Positions 8,345 to 17,036 are shown, numbered from the stretch's first letter. The stretch is 64,000 bases of DNA from Nibribacter roseus (GCF_042662225.1 NZ_JBHSYQ010000005.1:229638-293637); one strand, 5' to 3'. The notes: generated by a model not told the origin, from the letters alone. Program-made: numbers and translations.

Positions 8345-9829
8345 TTATGCAATTGCTTCAGGGTCTTTATCGGTGAGCAAACCAGTTCGTCTGCTGGAGA
8401 TGGCCCAGAGACCCAAGAAAGTCAAGAGTCCGTTCAGCAGCAAAACCTCAAACCCGAATTCATAGCCCCAGAACCATTCTTTTGAGTTATAGTTGAGAAT
8501 GAAGGTCAGTACCGGAGCCAGCACACAAACGACAGGTACTAAATTGTCGCGGACAGGGCGGTTGTTGAACATGCCAAAGGCATAAAGACCCAGCAGCGGA
8601 CCATACGTGAAACCTGCCACCTTGAACACCGCCTGCACCACACTCTCATCATTCAGAATTTTGAAGATGATGATCACGATGGCCATCACCGCTGAGAAAC
8701 CAAGGTGAGTCCAGTTTTTCAGGCGCACGCGTTGAGCCTCCGGGCGGTTCTTGAAATCAAGGAAATCTACGCAGAAAGAGGTGGTAAGGGCGGTTAAGGC
8801 AGAATCAGCGGAAGCATATGTTATGGCAGTAATACCCAGAATAAATGTAATGCCCGCAAAGGCGGTAAAGTGGTTGAGGGCTAAAGCTGGGAATACCATG
8901 TCTCCTTTAGCAGGCAGAGCGATTCCTTTGGTTTCAGCAAAAATGTACAACAAGGCACCTAAGCTCAGGAACAAAATGTTCACCACCAGAATAATAGCAG
9001 TAAAAGAGAACATGTTCTTCTGCGCCTCACCCAAATTTTTACAGCTCAGGTTTTTCTGCATCATATCCTGGTCCAGACCCACCATTACTATAGAGATGAA
9101 AGCCCCGGAGACAAACTGCTTCCAGAAGTATTTGGTGTCTTTAAAATCGTCCAGGAAGAATACCTTAGAGTACTTGCTCTCGCTGATGGAGTTTACCATG
9201 CCCTGAAAATCGAGGTTCAGCTCATCGGTAATCATGATGATACTGATGCCCACGCAGACCAGCATAGCCAGCGTCTGGAAAGTATCTGTCCAGATAATGG
9301 TTTTCATACCGCCTCTGAACGTGTATACCCAAATTAACGCAATGGTGATAATTACCGAAACTTCAAAAGGAACGCCTAGCTCGTCAAACACAGCCAGCTG
9401 AAGTACGCCTGCCACCAGAAAAAGGCGGAATGCAGAACCAAGCGTACGGGCCAGTATAAAATAAGCCGCGCCGGTTTTATAAGACCAGTACCCAAACCGC
9501 TGCTCTAAATAGGTGTAGATAGAAACCAGGTTAAGGCGGTAATACAAAGGCATGAGTACCAGCGCCACCACAAAATAACCTGCCATGTTCCCCAAAATGA
9601 ACTGCAGGTAAGAAAACTGCGCATTGGCTACCATGCCCGGAACCGAAATAAATGTGACTCCGGAAAGGGAGGTCCCGATCATACCGAAGGCTACCACATA
9701 CCAAGGCGAGGCGCGGTTTGCTAAAAAGAAGCTGTCTGTAGATTCGCCCTTCTTGCTGGTCAGAAACGAAATGAGTATCAGAACACAGAAATAAGCGGCT
9801 ATGATGCCTAAAATAAGCGTAGACGACAT
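8345..9829 (-). CDS. Sodium:solute symporter (SSS family), paralogue B
   Basis: The 494-residue inner-membrane symporter aligns along its whole length with the neighbouring 6369-7841 gene: the same GKKGESTDSFFLANR, GMIGTSLSGVTFISVPGM, YRLNLVSIYTYLEQRFGYW and FRGGMKTIIWTDT segments, and the same DQDMMQKNLSC loop. Na+-coupled uptake is the family role; the solute is unknown. The start is ATG at 9829. A strong terminator follows the stop. Substitutions between the paralogues are spread throughout, so the duplication is not recent. Confidence 0.9.
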   Translation of the reverse strand: MSSTLILGIIAAYFCVLILISFLTSKKGESTDSFFLANRASPWYVVAFGMIGTSLSGVTFISVPGMVANAQFSYLQFILGNMAGYFVVALVLMPLYYRLNLVSIYTYLEQRFGYWSYKTGAAYFILARTLGSAFRLFLVAGVLQLAVFDELGVPFEVSVIITIALIWVYTFRGGMKTIIWTDTFQTLAMLVCVGISIIMITDELNLDFQGMVNSISESKYSKVFFLDDFKDTKYFWKQFVSGAFISIVMVGLDQDMMQKNLSCKNLGEAQKNMFSFTAIILVVNILFLSLGALLYIFAETKGIALPAKGDMVFPALALNHFTAFAGITFILGITAITYASADSALTALTTSFCVDFLDFKNRPEAQRVRLKNWTHLGFSAVMAIVIIIFKILNDESVVQAVFKVAGFTYGPLLGLYAFGMFNNRPVRDNLVPVVCVLAPVLTFILNYNSKEWFWGYEFGFEVLLLNGLLTFLGLWAISSRRTGLLTDKDPEAIA

Positions 9830-9936
9830 GGGTGAATTTATGGTTTTTTAGTAGGTAAAGGCTTGAACACGAGCCAAGTTTAGCACCCAAATGCTGGGGT
9901 GCCTATGATGAAGTGTGGCCAAAACGACCGTAAGCT

Positions 9937-9980
9937 ACAAAAAAGAAGCCCTTCCATTGGTATTTAGGAAGGGCTTTTTA
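9937..9980 (-). terminator. Intrinsic terminator of the 10005-10634 gene
   Basis: Stem AGCCCTTCC (9947-9955) / GGAAGGGCT (9967-9975) with A-runs on its left gives a U-tract on the minus strand. Confidence 0.8.
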
Positions 9981-10004
9981 ATAAAAATTAAGAATTATAG
10001 CTGT

Positions 10005-10634
10005 CTAAAATCCCCAAGGAGAATAAAAGCCGCCCATTGGGTGGCCCCCAAAACCTCGGGAGTAACTGTTGCCAGAGCGGATGCCTCCTGAAATGGTAAC
10101 GTTAGGGGAAATATGGTAGTCGGCCCGGAAGTTGAAGCCCTGCCGCGGGTATTGCCCAAAGCCGAAGGGAGTCATTTGTCCCGGTGCGTATGAGGCTGCT
10201 GGGTTCAGATCTTTCCAGACGCTGCCACTAAGAACCAGTTTTTCGCTCATGGCATAAGAGCCGCCCACGTGCAGCAGGTACTGTCTGGTAGGGTAAGCTG
10301 AATGGGCAGCGGTGAATTTTCCTTCTCCGGTAGTAGTGGTATAAGTAGGGCCACCCCAGCTTTGCACCACCATCAGGCTACTGAATACCTGAAATCTTGG
10401 CGTGACATGGTATTGCACCCTTGGTTCAATATAAGAGCCCGAGCCCAAGTTGCTCACAAAGGCACCTGCGGTTAACCCGTAGCTAATGCGTGGCGGCGCC
10501 ATCTGCGGCAATTCCAAGGAGTCAACATCAGAAGTACGTTGCAGAATGTCTTGTGCCTGTGTAGTGGCCATTCCAGCTAGGGCCATAAACATCAGCAGAA
10601 AAAGAGATCTCAAGGTGAAAAGTGTATGGTTCAT
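10005..10634 (-). CDS. Exported outer-membrane-like protein of unknown function
   Basis: I start this at the ATG giving MNHTLFTLRSLFLLMFMALA; six upstream codons beginning with TTG are possible but unlikely. That gives 209 residues: a signal peptide (about 1-28), then a region of alternating hydrophobic/polar strands (YGLTAGAFVSNLG, PRVQYHVTPRFQVFSSLMVV, NFRADYHISPNVTISGGIRSG) suggestive of a small outer-membrane beta-barrel, ending in a Gly/Phe/Tyr-rich tail with a terminal Phe, as in many barrel proteins. No family is recognised with certainty. Its own terminator lies downstream. Confidence 0.75.
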   Translation of the reverse strand: MNHTLFTLRSLFLLMFMALAGMATTQAQDILQRTSDVDSLELPQMAPPRISYGLTAGAFVSNLGSGSYIEPRVQYHVTPRFQVFSSLMVVQSWGGPTYTTTTGEGKFTAAHSAYPTRQYLLHVGGSYAMSEKLVLSGSVWKDLNPAASYAPGQMTPFGFGQYPRQGFNFRADYHISPNVTISGGIRSGNSYSRGFGGHPMGGFYSPWGF

Positions 10635-10748
10635 CTGTAAAGATAGTAGCAATGTTGGTGGGTAACACTTTGCGCAAAACCTGCCATAGCAGATAACCCA
10701 GTGTAAGTTACTAATTTAACGTAAGAACTGCTTCTGTCGTCTAATAGT

Positions 10749-10798
10749 TTCTGTCGTTTTGGGCCTGTTTTTAGAAAAACAGGCCCAAAACGACAGAA
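10749..10798. repeat. IR40 palindrome, copy 3 (perfect, 24-bp arms)
   Basis: The best copy in the window: 24-bp arms 10749-10772 and 10775-10798 are exact reverse complements around a 2-nt loop. It lies 13 bp past the stop of the M61 peptidase gene and may act as its transcript end. The T-run is next to the loop rather than after the stem, so it is not a textbook terminator. Confidence 0.9.
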
Positions 10799-10811
10799 GG
10801 GGGCAACATGT

Positions 10812-12647
10812 CTATTTCCCTTTGCTGGCCAGCCAGGCTTCTCTGCGCTGTTTAGCTTCCTCGGTTACCTTTTGCCCCGCTTTTTCCAGGGGCACTAATT
10901 CAAGCTTGGGGTCCTGAATCAGCGTAATTGTCTTCTTAGATTTAGTGCCGTCTTGCATTACCTCCACCGTCACCTTCTGACCAGGCTTGTACTTTGCCAG
11001 TAACTCATCTAAGGTCTTTTGGTCTTTCAGCTTCTTGCCCTCAACCGTCAGTATAATATCGCCGTTGTCTAGGTCAGCTCCATACAACGGACTGTTCTGG
11101 AAAGTACCCATGGCAATGGTAGCCTGATCCTTATTGAAACGCAGCGGTTCCAGCGCTAAAACAGCTTTTCCAGGCTGTGCAGGGCGTAACGCTAATCCCA
11201 TGTGCTGGGCTAGCGTTTCATAGGGCATAAGTTCTTTCCCATATATGTGGCGCTGGAAAAAGTCTTTCGCGAAGGCTGGGTCTTTGGTGAAATCTGCCAA
11301 AGCCTGTTCTATCTCCGGTAAGGTGTACGGTTTTTCCGGCTCTCCGAAGCGCTTCCACAGCAATTGCATGAAATCATCTAGGGTGCGGTTAAAACGGGTG
11401 CGCAGGGTCCAGTCTAACCCAATGCCAATGGCGCTGCCGTAGGTGTAGTAAGAGATGTAGGTGTTGTGGCGGTTTACCGGATCAACCGAGCGTGAGGCAT
11501 CAACAAACGGCGCCTGCATGCTCATTTCTACCGGTGAAAAATACGCTTTGCCGGGGGCATTGAGTACAAAACCAACCGCAAAGATGACAGAGTTCAGAAT
11601 TTCTTTTTCCGTAGTCACGTTAGCACGGTGCAAGAGAAGGTTTCCATAGTAGGAGGTAAAACCTTCGGCCAGCCACAGGCCTTCGCTCATATTGGCATCT
11701 GTAAAATCAAAGGGCTCCAAGCTTTTAGGCCGAATACGCTCTACGTTCCAGGCATGGAAAAACTCATGCGACAGAGTGCCCAAATGACCTGTGGAGCCGC
11801 TGCTCAGCGGACGGGAGCCGGTAATAAAGGTAGAGTTGCGGTGTTCCATGCCATCGGAAGGAGTGCCGGGCATATAGCAGGCCAGAAAGGTATAGGTGCC
11901 GAAATCAAAGCGGGGCAGCTCACCAAACACCGCCTGCTGTTCTTGCACAATGCGCTTGGCTTTTTCAGTGTACTCATCTAGTTCTTTGTCGGTGCCCAAA
12001 TGGTGCATGGCAATTCTGATTTTCTGCTCTATACCTTTGTCTTTCACCGTCCACTCACGCCATTTCAGATCGGCCAGCTCTATAGGACTGTCCATGAAAT
12101 ACTGGAAATCGGGTGCCGAGAATCTCATCTGATCGGCCTCAGGCTTTAGCTGAGTAGCGGCGGTCCAATTGCTGTTGGCGGGCGGAATGAACTGGACTTG
12201 TATAGGTGCCTTCTCCAGAGAAGGGGCGTACATAAACGTGGCTGGTGCGTTCAGGTGCGCGTGTGTCTGGTTCACTCCGGCATACGTACCGTCGGCGTGG
12301 TCGGCGAAGAGTGTGTAGGAGACGTTGACGGTGCCATCATGGCCTGAAACAATCCAGCGGTGTAAGTCGGGGCGGGAAACGGTTAAGGGTTTTCCCTTGC
12401 CGTCGGTGGCCTCTACACTGTACACATTCTTTGCGAATTCATGCAAGGCATAGCGCCCAGGCGAGGAACGTGCCATTCGTACTTCAAGCGTAGGCGTTTG
12501 TACACCGGTAAACGTAGCCTTTATGTTGGCTTCATGGTGCACAGCATTTTCAAAGGAGACGCGGTATGAAACGTTCTGTTGCGCCTGTGCAGGAGATGAG
12601 AAAGCCCAGAGCGCCGCGGCCAGGGCAATGCAAATTCTTTTCTTCAT
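10812..12647 (-). CDS. M61-family metallopeptidase with C-terminal PDZ domain
   Basis: The 611-residue protein has a signal peptide (MKKRICIALAAALWAFSSPAQAQ) and is expected in the periplasm or cell envelope. An N-terminal beta domain (about 25-200) precedes the catalytic domain with the zinc motif HEFFH in LSHEFFHAWNVERIRPK near residue 295, the signature of M61 glycyl aminopeptidases; a downstream Glu in EGFTSYYG is the likely third ligand. Residues about 480-580 form a PDZ-like domain (ALDNGDIILTVEGKKLKD type). Family members cleave N-terminal Gly or Ala residues. IR40 copy 3 sits directly after the stop codon. Confidence 0.9.
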   Translation of the reverse strand: MKKRICIALAAALWAFSSPAQAQQNVSYRVSFENAVHHEANIKATFTGVQTPTLEVRMARSSPGRYALHEFAKNVYSVEATDGKGKPLTVSRPDLHRWIVSGHDGTVNVSYTLFADHADGTYAGVNQTHAHLNAPATFMYAPSLEKAPIQVQFIPPANSNWTAATQLKPEADQMRFSAPDFQYFMDSPIELADLKWREWTVKDKGIEQKIRIAMHHLGTDKELDEYTEKAKRIVQEQQAVFGELPRFDFGTYTFLACYMPGTPSDGMEHRNSTFITGSRPLSSGSTGHLGTLSHEFFHAWNVERIRPKSLEPFDFTDANMSEGLWLAEGFTSYYGNLLLHRANVTTEKEILNSVIFAVGFVLNAPGKAYFSPVEMSMQAPFVDASRSVDPVNRHNTYISYYTYGSAIGIGLDWTLRTRFNRTLDDFMQLLWKRFGEPEKPYTLPEIEQALADFTKDPAFAKDFFQRHIYGKELMPYETLAQHMGLALRPAQPGKAVLALEPLRFNKDQATIAMGTFQNSPLYGADLDNGDIILTVEGKKLKDQKTLDELLAKYKPGQKVTVEVMQDGTKSKKTITLIQDPKLELVPLEKAGQKVTEEAKQRREAWLASKGK

Positions 12648-12718
12648 GGTGAATCAGTGTTGCCCCACAAGATAAGGACAAATTTATGATGTGCCACTCT
12701 TAGAGTCTGATATTGGGT

Positions 12719-13372
12719 TTAAGGCTTCTGGAAAACCATTGCTTCAATGAAGGCTCGGTAATAGTAGGTACTTGCTATTGGCACAAGGCCCACCTGGCGG
12801 AAATGTTGCTCAAAAGAAGGCAGCTGCCTTGCTTGCACGTTGCTTAGCACACCAAAGAATCTATACATAGCCCAAAGCAAAGGCTTTTGCCACAGCTGCG
12901 CTTTTGTTGAAGGGGCAAGACGAAAATCTGTGTGCAGCCAAAGCCCGTTCGGTAGCAAGGCGCTGTTCAGTTTTTGGATAAGCGTTGTAAGTAAGGAATC
13001 TGGGAAGAGGTCCAGCAGGAAGGGGGTGATGACTATATCAAATAATTCCTGGGGGTGCAGTTGGTTCTCAGTTCCCAATCTAAATTCAACTAAAGGAGCT
13101 TTTACGGAAGCTTCTGTTCTCTGCCTAGCCTTCTGCAACATAACCGGAGAAGCCTCCAGGTACAGCACATGGTATGGGGAGCAATTCTGGAGCAGTTGGA
13201 TAAGAATTTCCCCGCTTCCGCCGCCTATTACCAGCACACGTGCCCCCACCGGAATTTTATAGAGAAAGTGTCCCTGAGCTTTTTGCTGCGTATCACCGAA
13301 GACTACCTTAGCTAACCTGTCATAAACCGGCGCTATAAAGTTAAAGTCTGGCGTAGTGGAAGGGGAAATCAT
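12719..13372 (-). CDS. Class I SAM-dependent methyltransferase
   Basis: The open frame extends upstream to 13630, but those 86 codons run through a dispersed repeat and IR40 copy 4. I therefore place the start at the ATG at 13372 (MISPSTTPDFNFIAPVYDRL), giving 217 residues. Motif I is VLVIGGGSGEILIQLL, followed by acidic motif II (VLYLEAS) and DIVITPFLLDLFP as motif IV. The F-I-A-P-V-Y-D-R-L start resembles UbiE-like enzymes that methylate small molecules or quinones, but the substrate is unknown. It is probably cytoplasmic and monocistronic. Confidence 0.85.
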   Translation of the reverse strand: MISPSTTPDFNFIAPVYDRLAKVVFGDTQQKAQGHFLYKIPVGARVLVIGGGSGEILIQLLQNCSPYHVLYLEASPVMLQKARQRTEASVKAPLVEFRLGTENQLHPQELFDIVITPFLLDLFPDSLLTTLIQKLNSALLPNGLWLHTDFRLAPSTKAQLWQKPLLWAMYRFFGVLSNVQARQLPSFEQHFRQVGLVPIASTYYYRAFIEAMVFQKP

Positions 13373-13385
13373 GCGCAAAGATGAA

Positions 13386-13422
13386 CGTTTTTGACCTGTT
13401 TTTACAAAAGAAGGGCAAAAAC
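13386..13422. repeat. IR40 palindrome, copy 4
   Basis: Degenerate copy just upstream of the methyltransferase start; the left arm CGTTTTTGACCTGTTTTT is good and the right arm is imperfect. Confidence 0.55.
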
Positions 13423-13427
13423 ATATA

Positions 13428-14010
13428 GCCCACCCCTCCTGAATGAGTCTTGAGTCCTGAGTCGCGAGTCCTGAGTCAAAAGAAGTAATTAAAGACCACA
13501 CCCTCCTTAGCCTTTCCTGCGGGAGCGGGCAACGCAGTGCCAAGGGCACGCAGGCGCTTAGCGGGAGCACGGACAGGCGGTCCAAGGCAGTAATGGCCAC
13601 CTCCTCTATGGAACTTCGCACACTGGCCAAGTGGTAAAATAGATGAAGCCCCTTTTGTCTGAGCGGCAGCGAGTCAGGGGCTTCTTGATTCTTTTGGTTA
13701 CTTTTCTCATCAAGGAGAAAAGTGACAAACCCCGGCAGGGAGAGAGGCAGCTAGAGGTATAGCAAGAAAGGCAGTGGGAGCAAAAGCAATCTAGGTTGTT
13801 GGTGAAAACACGCAACAACGGCGGAGGGTAAAGCGGTGGCAGGAGTAAAAGTTCTGGTATAAGAACTGCGTCTTCGTTAGATCCTTCGACTAGCGCTCAG
13901 GATGACTGCAAAAGAGGGATGACCGTAAAAGAGTAAATCAGGAATGTGTGGATCCGCTGGTGTAAACATCCCCCTTCGCCCCCTTCAAAGGGGGAGTATC
14001 AGGAAAGCAT
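13428..14010. repeat. ~600-bp dispersed non-coding repeat, copy 1
   Basis: This gene-free stretch matches the reverse complement of about 53780-54450 block by block. The blocks are a CCCCTCCT...GAGTC-rich start, the CCTGCGGGAGCGGGCAACGC block (13515-13560), the block around 13640-13720 that reads as AAGTAACCAAAAGAATCAAG on the other strand, the GATCCTTCG...CTCAGGATGAC block (about 13880-13910) and a final CCCCTTCAAAGGGGG palindrome with GTGTAAACATC (about 13970-14000). The short frames inside it are not credible genes. Confidence 0.8.
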
Positions 14011-14055
14011 TGGGTCTGGTCTGACTTGAAATAAATAATATAAGACAAGAAGCAG

Positions 14056-14550
14056 TTAAGCATGCTGGAAATGGCGGTCTACGGTTTCATCAAGTTTCGA
14101 GAAAATGAAATCGATGGTTTGGGAGCGCATTTTAGCGGCATCACCTTTAAATAATTGCCGGTACTCTTCTACTTTTTCCTTAAAATAAATAGAGATGAAA
14201 GTGGTGCCTATAGGTTTCTCTGAGCTTTCAGAGGCTCCCTGTCCGTATAGACCTGTCACGGCCACACATACATCTGCTTTTAGCAATTTTTGCAAACCTA
14301 AAACCATTTCATTAGTGGCTTGCTGGCTCTCGGCGGAGTATAGCTTTAGTGTTTCATTTTTAACGCCCAGAACTTTGTTTTTAGCCAAGGCGCTGTAGGT
14401 GACCATGCTGCCCAGAAAAACATCAGTTGTGCCAGTGGCTTCACTTATAGCCGCGGCCAGGCTGCCGGCGGTGCAGCTCTCAGCAAAGGCCAGTGTGAGG
14501 CCTTTGTCTTTCAGTTTTAGCACAAGCTGCGTGATCTCTTCGGTCTTCAT
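14056..14550 (-). CDS. pncC: Nicotinamide-nucleotide amidohydrolase (CinA C-terminal domain protein)
   Basis: The 164-residue protein is a stand-alone CinA C-terminal domain. Family hallmarks are FAESCTAGSLAAAISEATG near residues 21-39, containing the nucleophile region ES(C)T, then GSMVTYSALAKNKVLGV and VAVTGLYGQG. These enzymes deamidate nicotinamide mononucleotide to nicotinate mononucleotide in the pyridine-nucleotide salvage cycle, in the cytoplasm. The length fits the family. The start at ATG 14550 leaves a 166-bp spacer to the divergent PAP2 gene. Confidence 0.88.
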   Translation of the reverse strand: MKTEEITQLVLKLKDKGLTLAFAESCTAGSLAAAISEATGTTDVFLGSMVTYSALAKNKVLGVKNETLKLYSAESQQATNEMVLGLQKLLKADVCVAVTGLYGQGASESSEKPIGTTFISIYFKEKVEEYRQLFKGDAAKMRSQTIDFIFSKLDETVDRHFQHA

Positions 14551-14659
14551 AGGCGGAAGGTTAATAGTTGCTCATCTTACTCTTTATGCGGGGGAGTGGT
14601 TACTGAGTTTGCCAAACCCAACGTCCATTCAAGCGAATACGTAATGAGGAGGAGCTTTT

Positions 14660-14697
14660 GTTTTAAGGCTGTTTTTTAAAAATAAGCTCTGAAACAG
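14660..14697. repeat. IR40 palindrome, copy 5
   Basis: Imperfect copy (left arm GTTTTAAGGCTGTTTTTT) in the divergent spacer, ending 19 bp before the PAP2 start, so it would lie in that gene's 5' leader or promoter. Confidence 0.6.
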
Positions 14698-14716
14698 AAT
14701 TAGAAGAGGTTGTGAT

Positions 14717-15433
14717 ATGAAAAAAGCGTTAAGGAAATTTGTAGCCTCAACTGCCTTGTTCACGGTGGAACTGGTGCTGTTGTGGGCTGTCTTTATAATA
14801 TGTCTGGTATTGTTTTTCTGGTTGGCCAGAGAAGTGATGCCGGGGCGTGAGCTGGGTTTTGACAACATGGCGTTTGCCTGGGCCGATGCCCGTAATTCGC
14901 CTGCCCTGACAGAGTTCATAAAAGCGATCACGTTTTTAGCGTCCCGAAATTTTATAACTGTACTGGGGCTTCTGCTCATTGGGTACTTCCTGTTCGTGAA
15001 AAAGCATAAGTGGTATTCTATTAAAGTGCCGGTTATTGCGGTGGGGAGTATTTCATTGAATTTGATTTTAAAATACTTGTTTGACCGCCCCAGGCCATTG
15101 GTGCCGCATTTGGTAGATTCGTACGGGCTTAGTTTCCCAAGCGGACACGCCATGATCAGTGCTTCGTTTTATGGGTTGCTGATTTATCTGGTCTGGAAAC
15201 ACGTAGAGGCGCCTGCCTGGCGATTTCTGCTGATTACGCTCCTCAGCCTGTTGATTCTCATGATAGGGTTTAGCCGGGTGTATTTACACGTGCATTATGC
15301 TACCGATGTGGTGGCCGGACTGGCAGCTGGCCTGGGCTGGGTCATACTTGCTATCTTCATGTTAAACCGCATGGAGCGGTTCTCTAAACGTACCATCAAC
15401 CCAGTCATAAAAGAGGGGCTGCCGGACAATTAA
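14717..15433 (+). CDS. PAP2-family membrane phosphatase, paralogue A
   Basis: The 238-residue inner-membrane protein has about six hydrophobic segments and the three acid-phosphatase signatures: KYLFDRPRP (K-x6-RP), SFPSGHAM (PSGH) and SRVYLHVHYATD (SR-x5-H-x3-D). PAP2 enzymes dephosphorylate lipid phosphates such as undecaprenyl diphosphate or phosphatidic acid at the periplasmic face; the exact substrate is not evident. A paralogue with the same motif spacing lies at 16326-17036, with tRNA-Leu and a GAF gene between them. Confidence 0.9.
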   Translation: MKKALRKFVASTALFTVELVLLWAVFIICLVLFFWLAREVMPGRELGFDNMAFAWADARNSPALTEFIKAITFLASRNFITVLGLLLIGYFLFVKKHKWYSIKVPVIAVGSISLNLILKYLFDRPRPLVPHLVDSYGLSFPSGHAMISASFYGLLIYLVWKHVEAPAWRFLLITLLSLLILMIGFSRVYLHVHYATDVVAGLAAGLGWVILAIFMLNRMERFSKRTINPVIKEGLPDN

Positions 15434-15464
15434 AATTTTTTTTCTACAACTGACAGCACCTGTA

Positions 15465-15493
15465 TTGACATTTCTAAAAAAGTAGTACTTTTG
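15465..15493 (+). promoter_or_regulatory. Bacteroidota-type promoter of tRNA-Leu
   Basis: TTG at 15465-15467 and TACTTTTG (TAnnTTTG) at 15486-15493, 33 bp before the tRNA, match the Bacteroidota primary sigma consensus in motif and spacing. Confidence 0.7.
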
Positions 15494-15525
15494 TGCTCCC
15501 AACTGCAAAGAAGGGGTGAAATGTT

Positions 15526-15607
15526 GCGCTGGTGGCGAAATTGGTAGACGCACTGTCTTCAGGTGGCAGCGCTTTCGGGCGTGGGAGTTCGACTCTCCCC
15601 CAGCGCA
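15526..15607 (+). tRNA. tRNA-Leu (anticodon CAG)
   Basis: A full cloverleaf can be drawn. The acceptor stem is GCGCTGG (15526-15532) with CCAGCGC (15600-15606). The D-arm contains GGCGAAATTGGTAGACGC, the anticodon stem is CTGTC/GGCAG with loop TTCAGGT giving CAG, a long class II variable arm follows, and the T-stem is GGGAG/CTCCC with loop TTCGACT. The discriminator is A and CCA is not encoded. A strong promoter precedes it and a terminator follows. Confidence 0.96.
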
Positions 15608-15610
15608 CAG

Positions 15611-15643
15611 AAGCCGGTCTCAGAAATGAGACCGGCTTTTTTA
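15611..15643 (+). terminator. Intrinsic terminator of tRNA-Leu
   Basis: An 11-bp perfect stem (15611-15621 with 15628-15638) is followed by a T-run and begins 4 bp after the tRNA. Confidence 0.9.
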
Positions 15644-15755
15644 TTGTGTGATCTTGCTCGTGTTGCTAAAAAGTCACACGAATGCTAGAGAAGTATGATA
15701 TCCGTATTTATAGGGTACCTTTGTGGTTTGAACAAAGAACTTATACATTAAGACA

Positions 15756-16244
15756 ATGGCCGACTTTCCAGTGGATGAGGAGCACCTGAAAAGTGACTTT
15801 AACAAATTTAGTGAGTTGCTAAAAGAGCAGGGATTGGAAGGAGCCTTACACTTTCTTGGAAGTAGAACCCCCCATAGGTTTACGGGTATTTATAAATACA
15901 CCGGCAATATACTTACGAACATAGCGCTGTTCGATAGCCTTGCCGGGAAATTAGTTAAGGGAGAAAACTTCCCCATGAAAGCCACTTACTGTGCCCTGGT
16001 GCAGCATGAGCCGAGCAAGTCGCTGGAGTTTAACGACGTAACAACTGATGAGCGGTTAAAGGGTAAAGTAAATTCACCGGTTATCTCCTATTGCGGCGTG
16101 TTAATCAGCGATGAGTACGAACAACCCTTCGGGACCCTTTGCCATTTTGATATGAACCGTTGCCAAGAGCGTTCATATGACATTCCGTTGTTGAAATCAG
16201 CTGCCAAACTGTTGTATCAGCACCTCTCTTCCCAAACCAATTAG
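15756..16244 (+). CDS. GAF-domain protein of unknown function
   Basis: The 162-residue cytoplasmic protein looks like one GAF domain: FTGIYKYTGNILTNIALFDS, then the late core VISYCGVLISDEYEQPFGTLCHFD, in which 'GTLCHFD' is a common GAF ending. Such domains bind small ligands or tetrapyrroles, or act as fRMsr-like enzymes; no output domain is attached. A TACCTTTG box at 15716-15723 is a plausible -7 element. It lies between two PAP2 paralogues, but a link is not evident. Confidence 0.75.
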   Translation: MADFPVDEEHLKSDFNKFSELLKEQGLEGALHFLGSRTPHRFTGIYKYTGNILTNIALFDSLAGKLVKGENFPMKATYCALVQHEPSKSLEFNDVTTDERLKGKVNSPVISYCGVLISDEYEQPFGTLCHFDMNRCQERSYDIPLLKSAAKLLYQHLSSQTN

Positions 16245-16325
16245 TAGCATCTGTTTGCACAGAACCATTTAGTTTGAATCTTTCTGGACCTTCTCTTGCG
16301 TACAAGCGGGTAAAAAAAGAGACGC

Positions 16326-17036
16326 ATGCAGGAACGGGTACAACGGTTGTTTAAAAAACTGGGCGCGCTGCTGGCAGTTATGTCGGTGCAGGTGGCGCTG
16401 GCGTGGCTGGTGTTTGTAGCCTGTGCGCTGCTGTTTTTCTGGATGGCCACGGTGGTGTTTGTAGAGCAGGAAAAAGAACTGGACCAGGCTGCGTTTGCTT
16501 TTGCCGCCAGCGTCACCACGCCAGAGAATACCGCCTTCATGTATTTCGTCACCTTCTTCGGGTCAAAGGACTTTCTCATTTATGGTTCTTTGGGGCTGGC
16601 TGCGGTTTTCCTGATCTTCCAGCGCTGGCGCTTTTACTCTCTCAAGATTATCACCATTTCGGCAACTACCACGCTTTTTAACCAAACCATGAAGTGGATC
16701 TTTGACCGCCCTAGGCCAGAGACTGCTTTTCTGGAGCAGAGCGGAAACAGCTTCCCGAGTGGGCATGCCATGATTGGCGGCGCGTTCTGGGGCCTCATTG
16801 CCTACCTGATCTGGACCAATGTAAGACAGGTGTGGCTAAGATGGATTCTCTGCATTCTAGTAGGCATCTGGATATTTCTCATCGGTTTTAGCCGGGTTTA
16901 CCTGAACGTGCATTATGCCTCAGATGTGCTGGCCGGTTGGAGCGCCGGAATTCTTTGGCTCATGGTGGCGCTGTACTTACTCAAAAAGCTGCAGCACCGC
17001 ATGGGGCGCAAGGTGGAGAGTAAGATTGAAAATTGA
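16326..17036 (+). CDS. PAP2-family membrane phosphatase, paralogue B
   Basis: The 236-residue protein resembles the 14717-15433 gene throughout. It has the same hydrophobic profile and the signatures KWIFDRPRPE, SFPSGHAM and SRVYLNVHYASD with identical spacing. The expected role is dephosphorylation of a lipid phosphate at the inner membrane. The pair is an old tandem duplication later separated by tRNA-Leu and the GAF gene, or these lay between from the start. The start ATG is at 16326, 81 bp after the GAF stop. Confidence 0.9.
   Translation: MQERVQRLFKKLGALLAVMSVQVALAWLVFVACALLFFWMATVVFVEQEKELDQAAFAFAASVTTPENTAFMYFVTFFGSKDFLIYGSLGLAAVFLIFQRWRFYSLKIITISATTTLFNQTMKWIFDRPRPETAFLEQSGNSFPSGHAMIGGAFWGLIAYLIWTNVRQVWLRWILCILVGIWIFLIGFSRVYLNVHYASDVLAGWSAGILWLMVALYLLKKLQHRMGRKVESKIEN

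Noticed and set aside
13373..13630. N-terminal extension of the methyltransferase frame
   Set aside because: These codons cover IR40 copy 4 and the ~600-bp repeat; a good internal ATG starts at the conserved part of the domain.
13606..13818. 70-codon minus-strand frame
   Set aside because: Lies wholly in the ~600-bp non-coding repeat, whose other copy has a gap and different frames.
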